From: Molossus alvarezi
Taxonomy: Eukaryota > Chordata > Mammalia > Chiroptera > Molossidae
Assembly (NCBI GenBank): GCA_037176705.1
Contig: CM073891.1
Coordinates: forward strand, 50,656,571 to 50,720,570
Reading direction: 5' to 3'
DNA: 64,000 bases
Shown here: one piece after another, positions 22,144 through 34,247 of the stretch
Position numbering within the stretch: the first letter of the stretch is position 1
Layout of the letters: every line of letters starts with the position of its first letter
Translations under genes and position numbers: made by a program
The notes under the pieces: generated by a model
What the model saw: only the letters and a program-made list of their open reading frames with translations
Databases searched by the model: none
Told to the model about the DNA's origin: nothing

Positions 22144-24776
22144 GTATCAACTATCAACTACTTGAGTATAAAAACAAAACAAATTTTGTATCATTAAAAA
22201 AATCTATGGGATTCTACACAATAAAACATAGATATTACCTACTGTGTTGACTTATGACTTCTTTCACAACATCCAATATCTTAATGTAAACGTCAAGGTA
22301 AATTTTACTACTGGCTAATTAATTAATAATAGATTGTAATTATTACAAAAGTAGTATGCTTGCATTCTATAAAGTTAAACCACTGATAATCAAAAAGAAA
22401 AGAAAAACTTTATATTCCTATTCACACAGTAATTCTCACTGTCAAAATCTTGTTCTTCTTTCCATATCTTTCTATGCATATATAAATATATTTTATCATG
22501 AGTTTATAACAAATATTTATTTAATATTTATAACTTAATTATTTCAATTTTTCCAGTCAATAAATTTGCAGGTTTTAAGTTAAACAGTCCATATAAAAAT
22601 TTTCAGGATTATCCCCAAGTTCTTCATAGCTGGTTTGTGCAACTCAATATTCAATTTAGTGTGACACACTGTACCTAGTTCTTATGTCTCTATCATTTTT
22701 AATCTAGCATACAAATTATCCCTCCTTTCTTTTTTCAGGCCATTAATTTGTTGGCAAGAGAGAGATTCAAGTTATCTTTTTAAAATGCTGTAATTTCTTC
22801 ATAACTTCAATGTTATCAAGAGTTATAAGTTATTTGAAAACCATGTGTTAATTCACTGCACAGTGTGCCTATTTCTCAAAGCTTCTGTTGAAATCCTAAG
22901 AAAATTAATCATTTTGCTCTCAGAGATTCTGTGCTAATTTTAAAAAGATTGAGTGTTCTCTTGCTCTCTCTCCACTGGGAGAAGGATATGATGATGCCGC
23001 CCTGGCAGAGGATCACTGCTCTCTGTGAGCCAGTCTGAGGTGTTCTAAGGACAAAGTCTCCACTATCATTTAAATGTATCTTCTTTGTGGTCTCTGTAAA
23101 GCAAGCCCCTGGCCCCCATGTATTCTTTCACCCATCAGACTGAAATCTAAATAAAGGTGTATTAATGTTGGGCTGAGTACTACCAGTTTACCTAAATTAA
23201 TGTTTACTTAGTATCTAATAATGTTTTCTATCGAGGGAAGCTTGGCTCTGTTTTCTCAAGGTTTTTGCCAAGTCTCATAAATCTGGGAGAAGGCAGTCAG
23301 TGTAACCCCTACTAATAACCAAAGTGGCCACACACAGAATAAACAAGGGCCGAGTTTATAAAGTCGGCACTGAGAGACCCTATTGGGGTAAATTTGGATT
23401 TTTCAGTATTAATTTATGATGTGTGGGATGCACTTTGCACTCAAAGAAGGAGAACAGAAGACGAATGTAAAAATATGCATTTAAACAGAGCTTTAATACA
23501 TTAGTGTACAATTTAAATTTTAACAGCCACCCCCCAAAAAATAATAAAAAGAAAATATGTGTTTCTGTGACTTATATGGAAGCAGGCAAAGCATTGTGGT
23601 TTGTTTTGGTATGAAAGAATGTCTAAGCAACAGGATATCAGCATCACTAAAAAAGATAACTTGTTGGGTGCTTCTCTCCCAATTTTTAAATTATTTGTTT
23701 ACTTAAATCTTGAGTGGCTATTTCTTTATTACTAAGACAGATTTTGATTAAAAAATACCTAGTAAAATGTTGAGAAAATGCTTAGTTTTACCTACAACTT
23801 CAGTATCAGCAAGAGTTAATTCTATATGAATTTTAATGTTTCAAAAGTTAAAATTTATTTCTCTAGACATGAAATTAGAACCTTACTTAAAACTACATAA
23901 TGAAAACTTTCGTATTAAAGACATAGACTACATAAGGGAAATAAGGAATCTCTCTCATGGTTGTCCTACTTTTAGTTAATCATTCTCCATGGTAATAAAG
24001 CATTCCGCCAATTTGCATTCATCATGGATCTCAGAAAGCAGGATGTAGACAAGGTTTAGAAGTAACAAAGGCTTTTGACATTTGTTTGGTTTCAGAGATC
24101 CCAGAAAGAGGTTCTTCATAAGGAAGGAAAGTTGGATGTCATTTCTTAGTGTCTGAAAACCCTGTCAATACTTTTGTTAATTTTATGGCTCCCTTTGCTT
24201 CCTCACTAGAAATATCCCAGGCAATCAATATGACGTGAATGTAATAACTGCTTCTTCTTCTTTTTGGATGAATAATAGTTTCTCAAAATAAATATAACCC
24301 ATCTTTTACATTTTTTCCTGAATATTTTTCTCTGGAGCTATATTATTAATTCTCTAGGAATGTCAAATGCTAAGACGATGCCACCTTAATTAGAAAAAGA
24401 AACATCAAAAGCAAGTCTACTTCAGACAATTTGGTAAACTTTTTCGCCTCATTTCAGTAATAACCCTATCTCTCATACCTGAGCTTTACCCATAGGCAAA
24501 AATTATTTCCAAAAAGATTATCTGAAACATGAATCATTCACAAGAATGATAATGAGTACCTACACATACCTATCGTGATGCTACATGCAATTAGGTATAA
24601 AATTGAGATGAAATGGAACACTCATATTTAGTCAGTCTATAAAATGATTAGCAAAGTGCCTAAAATATAAGCTTTAAGTAAATATTAATAATTTCATTAC
24701 TACAGTTATTTCGAGATGGTTTAAAAAATAACATAAAATAGATTTTATATGTAATATAATCCTGTTCTAAAACATA
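22144..24776. other. Long repeat-poor non-coding stretch
   Basis: 2.6 kb without a recognisable repeat, gene or RNA. 22960-23180 and 23290-23480 are GC-richer and not low-complexity, so they are possible regulatory or conserved non-coding DNA, but nothing in the sequence proves this. Confidence 0.4.
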
Positions 24777-25015
24777 TCCTTGCTGTCTAATAAAAATTTA
24801 ATGTGAGACATATGTAATTTAAAACAATTTTTGTAGCCACATATGAAAAGTAAACAGTAAAATGTGTTATTTAATCCAATATATTAAAATTTCATCATTT
24901 TTACATGTAATCAATAGAAAACGTATTCATCAGACACTTTATTTTCTTTAATATGAAGTGTTCTAAATCAGCTGTGCATTTTACACTTTCAGCATTTCTT
25001 GTTTGGATTCTAAAT
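24777..25015. mobile_element. MER3-like hAT DNA transposon fossil (tentative)
   Basis: GCTGTCTAATAAAAATTTAA, GTGAGACATATGTAATTTAA, TAGCCACATATGAAAAGTAA, TTTAATCCAATATATTAAAA and TACATGTAATCAATAGAAAA follow the order of a common non-autonomous hAT-Charlie family that I recall as MER3. The name is from memory; the dispersed-repeat nature is more secure. Confidence 0.55.
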
Positions 25016-27854
25016 TTTCATTAAAAATACTTGATCTGTATTCAGATTTAATAAAATGTACAATGAAAAGGAGATTGAATGGACCATAGCTGTTTCAAAC
25101 AAACTAAAAAGTTTTCTAATCACTGAATCTGGTATCAACTTTTACATTTACTTTTACATTAATTAAAGTAAAATAAAATATAAAGTGAACTTAAGGGTAG
25201 CTTTGAAACTTAGGGAAGATGTGGAAATCTACATCCTTCATCCTTGTCCCCAGAGGTAGAAAACATATTTCGATGTGAGGTAGAGGGGAACGAATTCGGA
25301 GTGTAGAGATATACTTTTTGCCTTAGACTTCCTATGACAGAAATGTGAACAATTTACACAACCACCACAATGTCTGTACATTTAGCAAGGTTTTCAAGCA
25401 TTTATAAACAATATTCTTTTAAGAACTAGTCTGTAATATGCAATACTTCTAAGTCAGTCTGGAGCCCAAAGTTAAAGCTAAATTTTTTCTGATCTGCCCT
25501 GTACTCTTCAGCACCACTTTGAAACATTTGATTAATGTAAAGCAGATACTAATATTTCACAGGATTTGATTGGGCTTTACCATGGATTCCTACTTTAATG
25601 TCAGCCCATTGATTAACATTTCAAAGATGAGGGAAATTGTCATTACAAAGCAACCTGGCTTTGGCAGCCACTGGACTTCTCTAAGGAGAACAAATACATT
25701 TCAGAGAGAAATCCCAGAGCAGCTGGAAAATATACAAAGTCCTAGCTTGGCTTTTATTGTATTTAGTTTGGTTTAATTTATTTGTTTATAAGGCAAGAAG
25801 GAAAAATATAATTCTTGAAACCTCAATAGGTGTGCTTCAATGCTCTGTGTTGTTGAATATAAATGACAGCATCACAACAATCTATCTTCTAAATTTTTAA
25901 CCTCTTCCTGGAATGGTTCGAGACTTCTACTTTCTAACTTTTAACCCTTATTTTACTTCCCAGTGAAGTATAATGCTTGGTATCTAAGACACATATGTAA
26001 TTTATTATATAGAATGAGAAAAATGATGAGTAAATGGAGCCAATTGTAAAATATTGACACAGATGTGACGGTCTGAACAACATACGAGAGTTGCTTTTAA
26101 GGTTTTGTTTTTGGAGGGTGTAGACAAAAGTACAATCCTTAAATCAAACAATATTGTGGCAGAGGATATTGATACATTTGTATTATATTGCTCCTATTTA
26201 TTTTTAGTATTAAAAGTATTTAAGAACTAAATGACAAATTAAGAAACTTGGCATTTCAAAAGCTGCCTTGTTGAAAACTTGGAGTTTTGAAAATACAACT
26301 AATAGGAAAAAAAACTCCCATACAAGGAAAAGAAAATTATCAGGAGACAACCTTTTTACTGAGCAAGATAATGGACTGTGTTGTTAATAACAAAAACAAA
26401 AACAAAAACAAAAAAGTAAAAAATATCTGGCAGGGAGAGGATCAATATTGAGGAAAAATTACAGCGTATTTGCAAAAAACTTATTTTTGATGACACAAAT
26501 ATAAAACTTCGAGAGAGTCACAATACGTATACTATAAGGAAAACCAGTTGATATAAATGGATGATTCAATTTATTTGTAGAGAACTATTTGTATAGTTTC
26601 ATTGTGTACACACACACACACAATCACAATCACATTTCACATATCATATTATTTACTTAATTCTACATTTAAGATAGAATGTCATAGTATTGGTAAAAAA
26701 AATTAGATTTTCAAAAAAATCTAGCCTATTGGCAGTTATCATAGATAAAATAAATGGGTAGAGGACAAGAACCAATTTTCTTACATTTACAAATATGTAT
26801 TGATGGAGAAATACACAGCACAATCTCCAGATATTTCTGATGACATGGCAGCATCTTTGGAAGCAGGCTACAGAAGGAGGTCGCAAACCTGGTGGCTCCC
26901 AGGAGTTGAAAATGTGGGAACAGTTCCTGGGAAGAGCCTCAGGAACAGAAAGTCCAAATGAAGGCATTTTGCTGTGGCACTTAGGATGAAGTGAGTAAAC
27001 CAGGAAAATGTTCTTCATGCCCTGGGGGAAGGGTCCACAGTGCTGCAAATCCAATTTTAACATTATTTCTTCACAGTTCTAGTCACGGCTAAAATGTCTG
27101 TCCATTTCTCTGATCATTCCTATTTTTTTTTCTGCAAATATCACCTTAATCATAGAGCTGCTACTACCTACCTAGCTAGAAAGTAACTCAATATCAACAA
27201 TAAAAATTATGACAAAATCAATTCACCGGCAGACCTGGAAACACACACACGCATGTACATACACACATGCACAGGCACACACACTCATTTCTGACATTTA
27301 GGTGCTAGGATTTCACAAAATGAAAAAAAATTGAATTATTTTTTCTCATATCATATTCCTTACATATTATTTTTTCTCTTAATGTTTCACTTACTTAGAT
27401 ATTTTAGATCAAAATATCAGGTAATTTATTGCTTTCTGCTCTTGTAGTTGAATATGAAATAACCAGAGTCAGTTCTGCTCATATATCATAAGTGAAGGCC
27501 CTTCCTATTACCTACAAACAGCCTTCATTCCTGGGACTCACTCCCTGCCATGTCACCCTGTAGAGTTTCAGGAGTCTTTCAGCTGAGAGAATTCACAAGG
27601 TCCCGGACAAACCAGCCTGCCAGCACTAGTTCTGGGTTTCATTCCCTCAAACACCTATTGTCTAGAAGAGGATAAATATAAAAAGTAAACAAATTGTCTC
27701 TGCTACTAAAGCCAGCTAATTTGCTACCACTACCAAATGCTTTGATGACTTAATCTATTTAATGGTATGATAAGTTTATCAATAGTCGGTGGTAGGAAAT
27801 TAAGATTGAAAATGAGCAAGTAGGAAAAATGAATAACTCATAATTTGAATTCCA
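25016..27854. other. Long unique non-coding stretch
   Basis: No recognisable gene or repeat family. It contains a small CA repeat at 26608-26622 and a CA-rich patch at 27240-27287. The 136-codon minus frame 26653-27063 matches no family I know. Confidence 0.45.
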
Positions 27855-27866
27855 AATCATGAGCAT

Positions 27867-28135
27867 GCCCTGGCTGGTGTAGTTCAGTGGTTAGAGTGTT
27901 GGCCCATGCACTGAAGGGTGGTGGGTTTGATTCTCAGTCAAGTGCACCTACTTGGATTGCATGTTTGATCTTGGCTCAGGTCGGGGGTTGGGGCTCATGC
28001 AAGAGGCAACCAATAGATGTGTCTCTCTCAAATCAATGTTCTCTTTCACTCTTCCTCTCTCTCTACCTCTCTCCATCCTTTCTCTCCATTCTCTCTTAAA
28101 ATCAGTGGAAAAAATATCCTCAGGTGAGGATTAAC
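27867..28135 (+). mobile_element. Ves SINE, C type
   Basis: GCCCTGGCTGGTGTAGTTCA, GGCTCATGCAAGAGGCAACC and a long CT-rich body end in AATATCCTCAGGTGAGGATT. Approximate duplications AAATCATGAGCAT (left) and AAATCATGATCAA (right, from 28148) flank it. Confidence 0.94.
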
Positions 28136-28161
28136 AACAGCCACAACAAAATCATGATCAA

Positions 28162-28665
28162 TGACAGGAACTAGGTATCACCATTAATAATCAACGTTAA
28201 GTTCTGCCTGTGATATGTTAGAAGAACTCTACATTATTATGTGTTCTGTTTTTCTTTTCACTTAAAATTGATTTATATTTTTGACAATTCACTTTGCATA
28301 TAATTTGCTTTAGTTTTCTGTTCTGAGCCTTTGCTTGGGCACAGTGATAACCCTCATAATTTATTGTGCAGGAAACATATATCACCTAGTTTTAAAATTC
28401 TCATGTTAAATTTCTTCTAATAATCCAGATGAGATCCACTGAGTTCCTTAGCTGAAAGTAAATATACATTTCTATAAGATATTTAGTATTTTTAAATAAT
28501 GTTTATACAATTAACTGGGTTACTGAAATGCAAAAATTAGATAAAATGGAAAATTAGTTCAAATCCCCTGACTTAGAGCACTCCAAGGCTTGTTTGCAGT
28601 TCGGATACACACATGAGAAGGCAGAAGGTCTCCTTTCAGTATGATGCAGCCCATGTGGACCGTTT
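28162..28665. other. Unique AT-rich DNA
   Basis: Nothing recognised. Confidence 0.5.
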
Positions 28666-28679
28666 AAAAGGCAGCTCTC

Positions 28680-28927
28680 GCTCTGGCTGGTTTGGCTCAG
28701 TGGTTAGAGTGTTGGCCTGTGGTCCAGAGAGACCTGGGTTTGGTTCCCGCTAAAGGCATGTACTTAGGTTACAGTTTGTCCCCGGCCCTGGTTGGGTCGT
28801 GCAGGTGGCAGCCACTCTATGTGTCCCTTTCACATCGATGCTGCTCTCTCCCTCTCTTCCTCTCTCTCCCTCCCGCTTTATCTGAATAAAAAATGGAAAA
28901 AAGTCCTCGGGTGAGGATAAAAAAAAA
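28680..28927 (+). mobile_element. Ves SINE, A type
   Basis: GCTCTGGCTGGTTTGGCTCA, GGTTTGGTTCCCGCTAAAGG and GTTTGTCCCCGGCCCTGGTT are followed by the body and TCCTCGGGTGAGGA (28904-28917). Flanks AAAAGGCAGCTC and AAAAGGCACATC are near-matching duplications. Confidence 0.96.
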
Positions 28928-29530
28928 GGCACATCGCCTGACTTGAACAAAGTGTAGTTAGAAACTTTGGAACATTTAGTCCAACTTTGAAATGTCACGT
29001 TAAAATTAAAAATGTCCTAACAGACATTGATCATGTTTTTGTAAAAAATATACAAGAACACTTGCCTCAAGCAAAGATCATGGGACCACATCCAGCCACT
29101 GTGTATGCTAACATCGAATTTTTAAAGCCGCGGAAAATGACCCTGTGATTCCTGAGAAATATTTGTGACAACTAGACTGATAAAATACTGAGATTAAAGA
29201 ATAAGCTGTGAGGTTTTATAGCTGCTTTACAGTGTTTTCCACTCATTTCACTGTCACAGAGGCTTTTTAACTACTCAATTTTAAGGTTTGGGGCTATGAT
29301 TCACACTGGCATTCAATAGCTTAAATTTGTGATTCCAAAACTGTGTGCCAAGGCACCGTGGAATGCTACGTGAAGTCACAGGGCCTGCTGTGGGATATTT
29401 TAACATTTCAAGGTAAACACAACAGCATTCAACATCTGTCAGACACTATACAAACTATTGGTCAAGGTATTTCACAGTTTCAACATTAGAGTGCAAAATT
29501 CCTTTTGAGGGCATTGTAGATGTATGAAGC

Positions 29531-29580
29531 TGGATTTTCAGCAGGTGATGTGATAAAAGCCTTTACCTGCTGAAAATCCA
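29531..29580. repeat. Perfect 16-bp hairpin, 18-nt loop
   Basis: Arm 29531-29546 (TGGATTTTCAGCAGGT) is exactly complementary to 29565-29580 (ACCTGCTGAAAATCCA). RNA from either strand would fold into a stable stem without mismatches. It lies inside a hAT-like repeat and could be a small-RNA precursor of transposon origin or a template-switch mutation. Confidence 0.95.
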
Positions 29581-29652
29581 TGTGGAATAGGTAATAAAAT
29601 TGGTGACATGCAATCTGTCTCCAAGGTCTGAGAAGTTGTGCGGTGCCTAATG

Positions 29653-29678
29653 TACACACACACACACACACACACACA
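29653..29678. repeat. (CA)n microsatellite
   Basis: Thirteen AC units. Confidence 0.95.
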
Positions 29679-29895
29679 GTAATTGTGGTTACTTATTAAG
29701 GAATGAAATAAAAGTATTAGTTTTATTGTTTCTTTCAATTTAGGTTATCAAGACATGAATATTTATTAAGTTGTTTGTCTATAACTAATAAAAGAAGTTA
29801 TTGGTTTTTGTTTGTTGGCCTCAATGGTGCCAAGAAAATATTACTGAGCTGCTAAGGTACTATGAACAAAAAACTTTGGAAACTTCCATTCTAAG

Positions 29896-31810
29896 TGCTT
29901 TTCTAGAAAATGTGAAACTGTATCACTGCAAGGAAGATTGCCCACCAACTGTCTGAAGGAGAATCTGTGTATACAATATACTCATTAATTTACCACTTAA
30001 TCTTCAAGCTTCATTTCGATATCACCATTAGCCTTCTGTATTTTCCCGCTTTTGTTAGATTTATAGCCACAAAATTACAGCCACTGAAGCTTTTCTATGT
30101 TGCTGTTTTCTGAGTTTGTGTAAGTTCACCAGGTAGGGAGAAGCCTAATGTAACAATGTCCTTATTGTGGTACAATTAAGCCCTGCTGGAAAGAGTCCAA
30201 AGCTGACTTTCTTCACACTGACTTCCCCCAGTGGTGTTATTTTTTTGTTTCCTGTGAATTTCTTTCATTGCAAATGTAAGATAAACAAAATATTTCAAAA
30301 CAATGTTTCTAAAGTTTTAAAAATAATTTAACCCAATTATGGTATTTAAAAGCTAAATATCACCTTGAACTTTCTTCAAATGCTAAGCAATATAAATGTG
30401 TAAGTAGCACCGTTAACTGCAACAAAGAAATACACACAGGAATACCTATGGAATTAGACAGGTTGTCTGACATTCCTGAGACAAAAAGGTAAATAAAGCT
30501 ACATAAAAAAGAGAAACCTTATGTAAAAATTGAATAGAGAAAATAGTGTTGCTATTAATAAAGTTTATTAATTTTCTCATTCCTTCTTTTGTTTAGGTAT
30601 AGTCTGTATTCTTCCCTTCCTCGTTCTTCACTTTGGAAATCTTCAGTAAAACAATGTAAACATCCCTACATTTACATATATATAAATAATTTCTAGAAAT
30701 CCTTTCCAATCTCAAATTAAGACAAAACAAAGCAAACACACAATCAAAAACAGTGTGATGTTCTTAACAGACAGTAATTATTTTCAAAATCAGTTCCAGA
30801 AAGTATATAGTTCTTCATCAAAAGATCTAATAATTAGACAAGTATATATTTCTATATTGGTTAAAATGGAGATCCATAATCATGTGCAAGTGAATGATCA
30901 CACAGGCATGTATTTTTAATTTAATTATTATAGTTTATTTTTACACCAATCTTTCTACAGACTCAAAGCCTCTGTATAATGTTTTTTGCATTAATATCTC
31001 GTATTCAGTTCATGATGTTGAATGGAAGGTTCTAGATCATCTTAAGTTTTTATATAAAGTTTTTCTAAAAGATGTTAATTTTTATTTTTAATTCATATTA
31101 TAAATTCACAAATTTTTTATCTTCTATAAAACAAATGAAAAGTTTTCTGAGCTTACTTTGATCAAAATAATGAAAAAAGTCTTTACAATTAATTTTCAGC
31201 AAAAACCTCTTACATATGTGTTATACACCCTAAGTAGTTTTCTTTATTCCCTAATTATAATAAGTGTTCATTATCATATAGTTGCTATGGCCTGATAGTA
31301 AAATACAAAAATATTTTATTGATTTGTCATAACTGCACAATTTTCTCCTTGCCTCTGATATATTAAGCATTTATTATCATTTTGATCTCCTCCTTGTTCT
31401 GTTTTTATGTTTTATTTTACACTTACACTTATGTGTAGGAAAGTACTTGTTTATACAGAGGGTGCTTTTTGATCCTCAGTTTTGATTACTTCAACCACGT
31501 GTTGGACAAATTTTTCTGAAATTTGCAAACAAGTAATGACTGAATTCACCTCTTACCGATTATTAGGCTAAGCCAAAGCTGCATGTGGAAAGATCATTGT
31601 TAGTCATAAACAAATAAAAGAGATATCAATATTTGCAACTAAATTTGGCCTAAGATGAACAAATTAAACTATTTTGAAGTCAGAAGAAATCCCTATTCTT
31701 GCCCCAAAAGAACTAGTTTATAATATGAGGACAACATGTTGGGTTTGTGGAAAAGACAGTTGGCAAGGATGACAATGTCAGGCTGAGTGTATAAAAGGTC
31801 AATTATATCT
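29896..31810. other. Unique AT-rich non-coding DNA
   Basis: No gene, RNA or recognisable repeat. Confidence 0.45.
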
Positions 31811-31817
31811 TATAGCA

Positions 31818-31869
31818 AACAAAACAAAACAAAAAAACCCTGAGAGACTGGTGATGCCTGGAAAACAGT

Positions 31870-31900
<31 letters not shown>

Positions 31901-31903
31901 ATA
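31818..31903. repeat. Two (CAAAA)n tracts
   Basis: AACAAAACAAAACAAAAAAA near 31818-31837 and a longer CAAAA run at 31873-31900, separated by about 35 bp of complex sequence. No flanking duplication was found. Confidence 0.85.
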
Positions 31904-32750
31904 ATACCCCAGAATATTAATAGAACATGATAGCTAGTAATAATTTAACAATCAAAGAACATTGCTAAAATTATGCAACAGCAACATACCTTCAAATATA
32001 TACAAATAATCTCATTGTCAAAATAATTTCTATAAAAATATGGATCCAGATGAATTATTGACCAATTGATTGTTACCCACATGGCAAATTTAGTTATTCT
32101 ATAAAACTATTAAAATAGTAAAAAATCCTAGCACAGCTGCCAGTCTTTTGTGTTGGCACCCTCGGAAACCAAAGTAAGGAGCCTCAGAAACTGGGACATT
32201 CCCACTTGTTCACAGTGGGTACTCATCAGCAAGCTATGGCTGCTAATTCTTAGAGTAAATATTTACATGGAATTCCAGCCTAGTGACAACATTCGAAAGC
32301 ACGTAACTAATAGGATGCCCAAGGCATTATAATGACTTTACACAGTATCTGTTTCAATGAAAAATATAAGTAAAGCTATATAGCAGAGACCCATTCATCA
32401 TTTATAATCCCAGATCTTGAACGTATCACATCTATAAAGAAAATTGAATATGGTATGGCTGTAGATTATCCAAAGACTCCTAGCCTCGGCAAACTATCCT
32501 GAAGGCTATCCTTCTATCACCTCAGACCAAAGACACCCTTCTCTTGTTCCTCTTTTTCAGCACACAGTGCTTACTGCTTGCTCCTGACTGCCTGGTGTCC
32601 AAGCTGCTATCTCCTCAGTACCTGCTGAACTGAGAAATGTTCAGATGTGACAGACATCAGAGACTTCCTAAGTTTCAGACGCCATCTATGCCTCATTTTC
32701 TTAGCACTGTCTAGGATATACATTAATTACAGCTCAGATTTTAATAATTT
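31904..32750. other. Unique non-coding DNA
   Basis: Nothing assignable. 32120-32330 and 32460-32640 are GC-richer and complex. Confidence 0.4.
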
Positions 32751-32754
32751 ATAG

Positions 32755-33096
32755 TGTTAGATAGGACAAGGGTCTCAAGCCTGGGCCATTCTTACTGGAT
32801 GCTATTCTTACTAAATGTTAAATTGTAGCACAGTATTTTGCAGATGTAGCTGTAAACAGGATGACCTTGACAGGAACTGAACCAGGTGAGTATAATCAAC
32901 TGCAAAGAAGAAATCAACATGTAATTGACCTAATAGTGTATATAAGCCATGGCTAAACCTCTCCTGGAGGAGGCAGTGCTTGAGTTGTGAATCTCCAGTA
33001 TCCTTTGTTTGCTGCAAGTAAATAAAACTACCTTGCAACAATCATGTCTCGATCTTGAATAAACACCCAAGTGACCAACCCCTGAGTTCAGTAACA
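32755..33096 (+). mobile_element. Solo LTR, ERV1-like, 4-bp duplication
   Basis: 342 bp starting TGTTAG and ending GTAACA (inverted TGTTA/TAACA termini), flanked by ATAG on both sides (32751-32754 and 33097-33100). Inside are a TATA box (TATATAAG, 32939-32946) and poly(A) signals AATAAA at 33021 and 33058, the order expected of U3-R-U5. No internal retroviral sequence is adjacent, so the provirus was lost by LTR recombination. The class is inferred from the 4-bp duplication only. Confidence 0.82.
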
Positions 33097-33163
33097 ATAG
33101 TGGCTGATGACATTTACCTTTTAATAGACTCCTTAAATAAGTTATTCTTTAAAAAATGGAACA

Positions 33164-33205
33164 AACTAATAGAAGATAACTAATAGAAGAACTAATAGAA
33201 GAGAA
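33164..33205. repeat. Short tandem repeat ACTAATAGAAGA
   Basis: Three imperfect units of 12-16 bp in tandem. Confidence 0.85.
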
Positions 33206-33835
33206 GGGAATGGCAGGGAGGTATACCCTTGGTATCCAAACAAACTTAAGACAAATTCCACCATGTGTGAGGTCTGCCGCTTCCACTACGCCAAGGTTGA
33301 CCAGACATTTACTTATTAACACTTCAGAAATGAGTATATATGAACTACATTTGCCCAGTTTATTTGTGCTTTTTATTGCAAATGAAGTAATGGCCGGGAT
33401 GGCAATGATTTGAAATACAGTAGTACAGATTGTTTCCTTGTTTATAGGGACCTAGAAGTGCAGTATAAAGTGCACTTTGTAAATGGACCAGAGAGAACTA
33501 TAAAACTGAATAAGCCCATTGATGAGAATACAACACAAGGTGATAACTTTAGGTTAGCGCTAAATAATAGGCAGCCATAAAAAATAATTAGGTTTAAACA
33601 CATAATCTAGAGAAAAGAGTAAAATCTTTCTTCTAAAAAATTGCATAAATATGAAAAGAATTTAGCTAAGTTCAGATTACTTTAAAAATACACTTCACAT
33701 TTTAAAATATAACATAGTTTATCTTTCTACTTATTAAGAATTGTATCATGTTATTGGCACCTACCTTCATGTTTTATCACATTGATTGTTTTAAAAAATG
33801 ATGTAACAGTCTTTCTTAAGCTGCAAATGTTTTTC
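33206..33835. other. Unique non-coding DNA
   Basis: The 67-codon frame 33210-33413 shows no family signature. Nothing else recognised. Confidence 0.45.
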
Positions 33836-33988
33836 TAAAATTTTATTATAAAAAGTTTCAAATATACATGAAACATAAGTGTACATCAAACAGCCATATA
33901 CTTATAACTGGATTCTACAATTAACATTTTTCTATATGTATTTACTTTTTCATATATCTATCCATCCTGCCAATCCATTTGAATTTTT
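33836..33988. mobile_element. LINE-1-like 3' UTR fragment (tentative)
   Basis: AAAGTTTCAAATATACATGA, CATATACTTATAACTGGATT and ATTAACATTTTTCTATATGT resemble an old L1M 3' UTR block. It is interrupted at 33989 by a Ves SINE. Confidence 0.4.
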
Positions 33989-34001
33989 TAAAATGTTTTT
34001 C

Positions 34002-34234
34002 TTTTTTTTTTTTTTTTTTGTTCAGGTAGAGTGGGAAGGAGAGAGAGGACCAGAGAGAGAGAGAGAGAGAGAGATATCGATGTGAAAGGAACACATCGAG
34101 TGGCTGCCACCCACACGACTGACCAGAGCCGGGGACAAACTGCAACCGAGGTACATGCCCCCAGCGGGAACCGAATCCGGGTCTCTCAGGACCGCAGGCC
34201 GACGCTTTAACCGCTGAGCCAAGCCGGCCAGGGC
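34002..34234 (-). mobile_element. Ves SINE, A type, lacking 3' hairpin
   Basis: A long T run passes directly into TTGTTCAGGTAGAGTGGGAA, so the terminal TCCTC...GAGGA hairpin block is missing. The rest is well preserved up to GCCAAGCCGGCCAGGGC. The exact 13-bp duplication TAAAATGTTTTTC is at 33989-34001 and 34235-34247. Confidence 0.96.
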
Positions 34235-34247
34235 TAAAATGTTTTTC

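Larger units (their letters stand above)
29327..29890. mobile_element. hAT-like DNA transposon fossil (tentative)
   Basis: The left end (GATTCCAAAACTGTGTGCCA) and right end (ACAAAAAACTTTGGAAACTT) form approximate inverted termini. GTGCCAAGGCACCGTGGAAT near the left and CAATGGTGCCAAGAAAATAT near the right are typical of old hAT repeats. The family is not named with confidence. A perfect hairpin and a CA repeat lie inside. Confidence 0.5.

Noticed and set aside
26653..27063. 136-codon minus frame as a gene
   Set aside because: No recognisable family, no splice or promoter context, and composition shifts along the frame. Chance frame most likely.
29486..29738. Repeated CVCVCV peptides
   Set aside because: Translation of a CA microsatellite.
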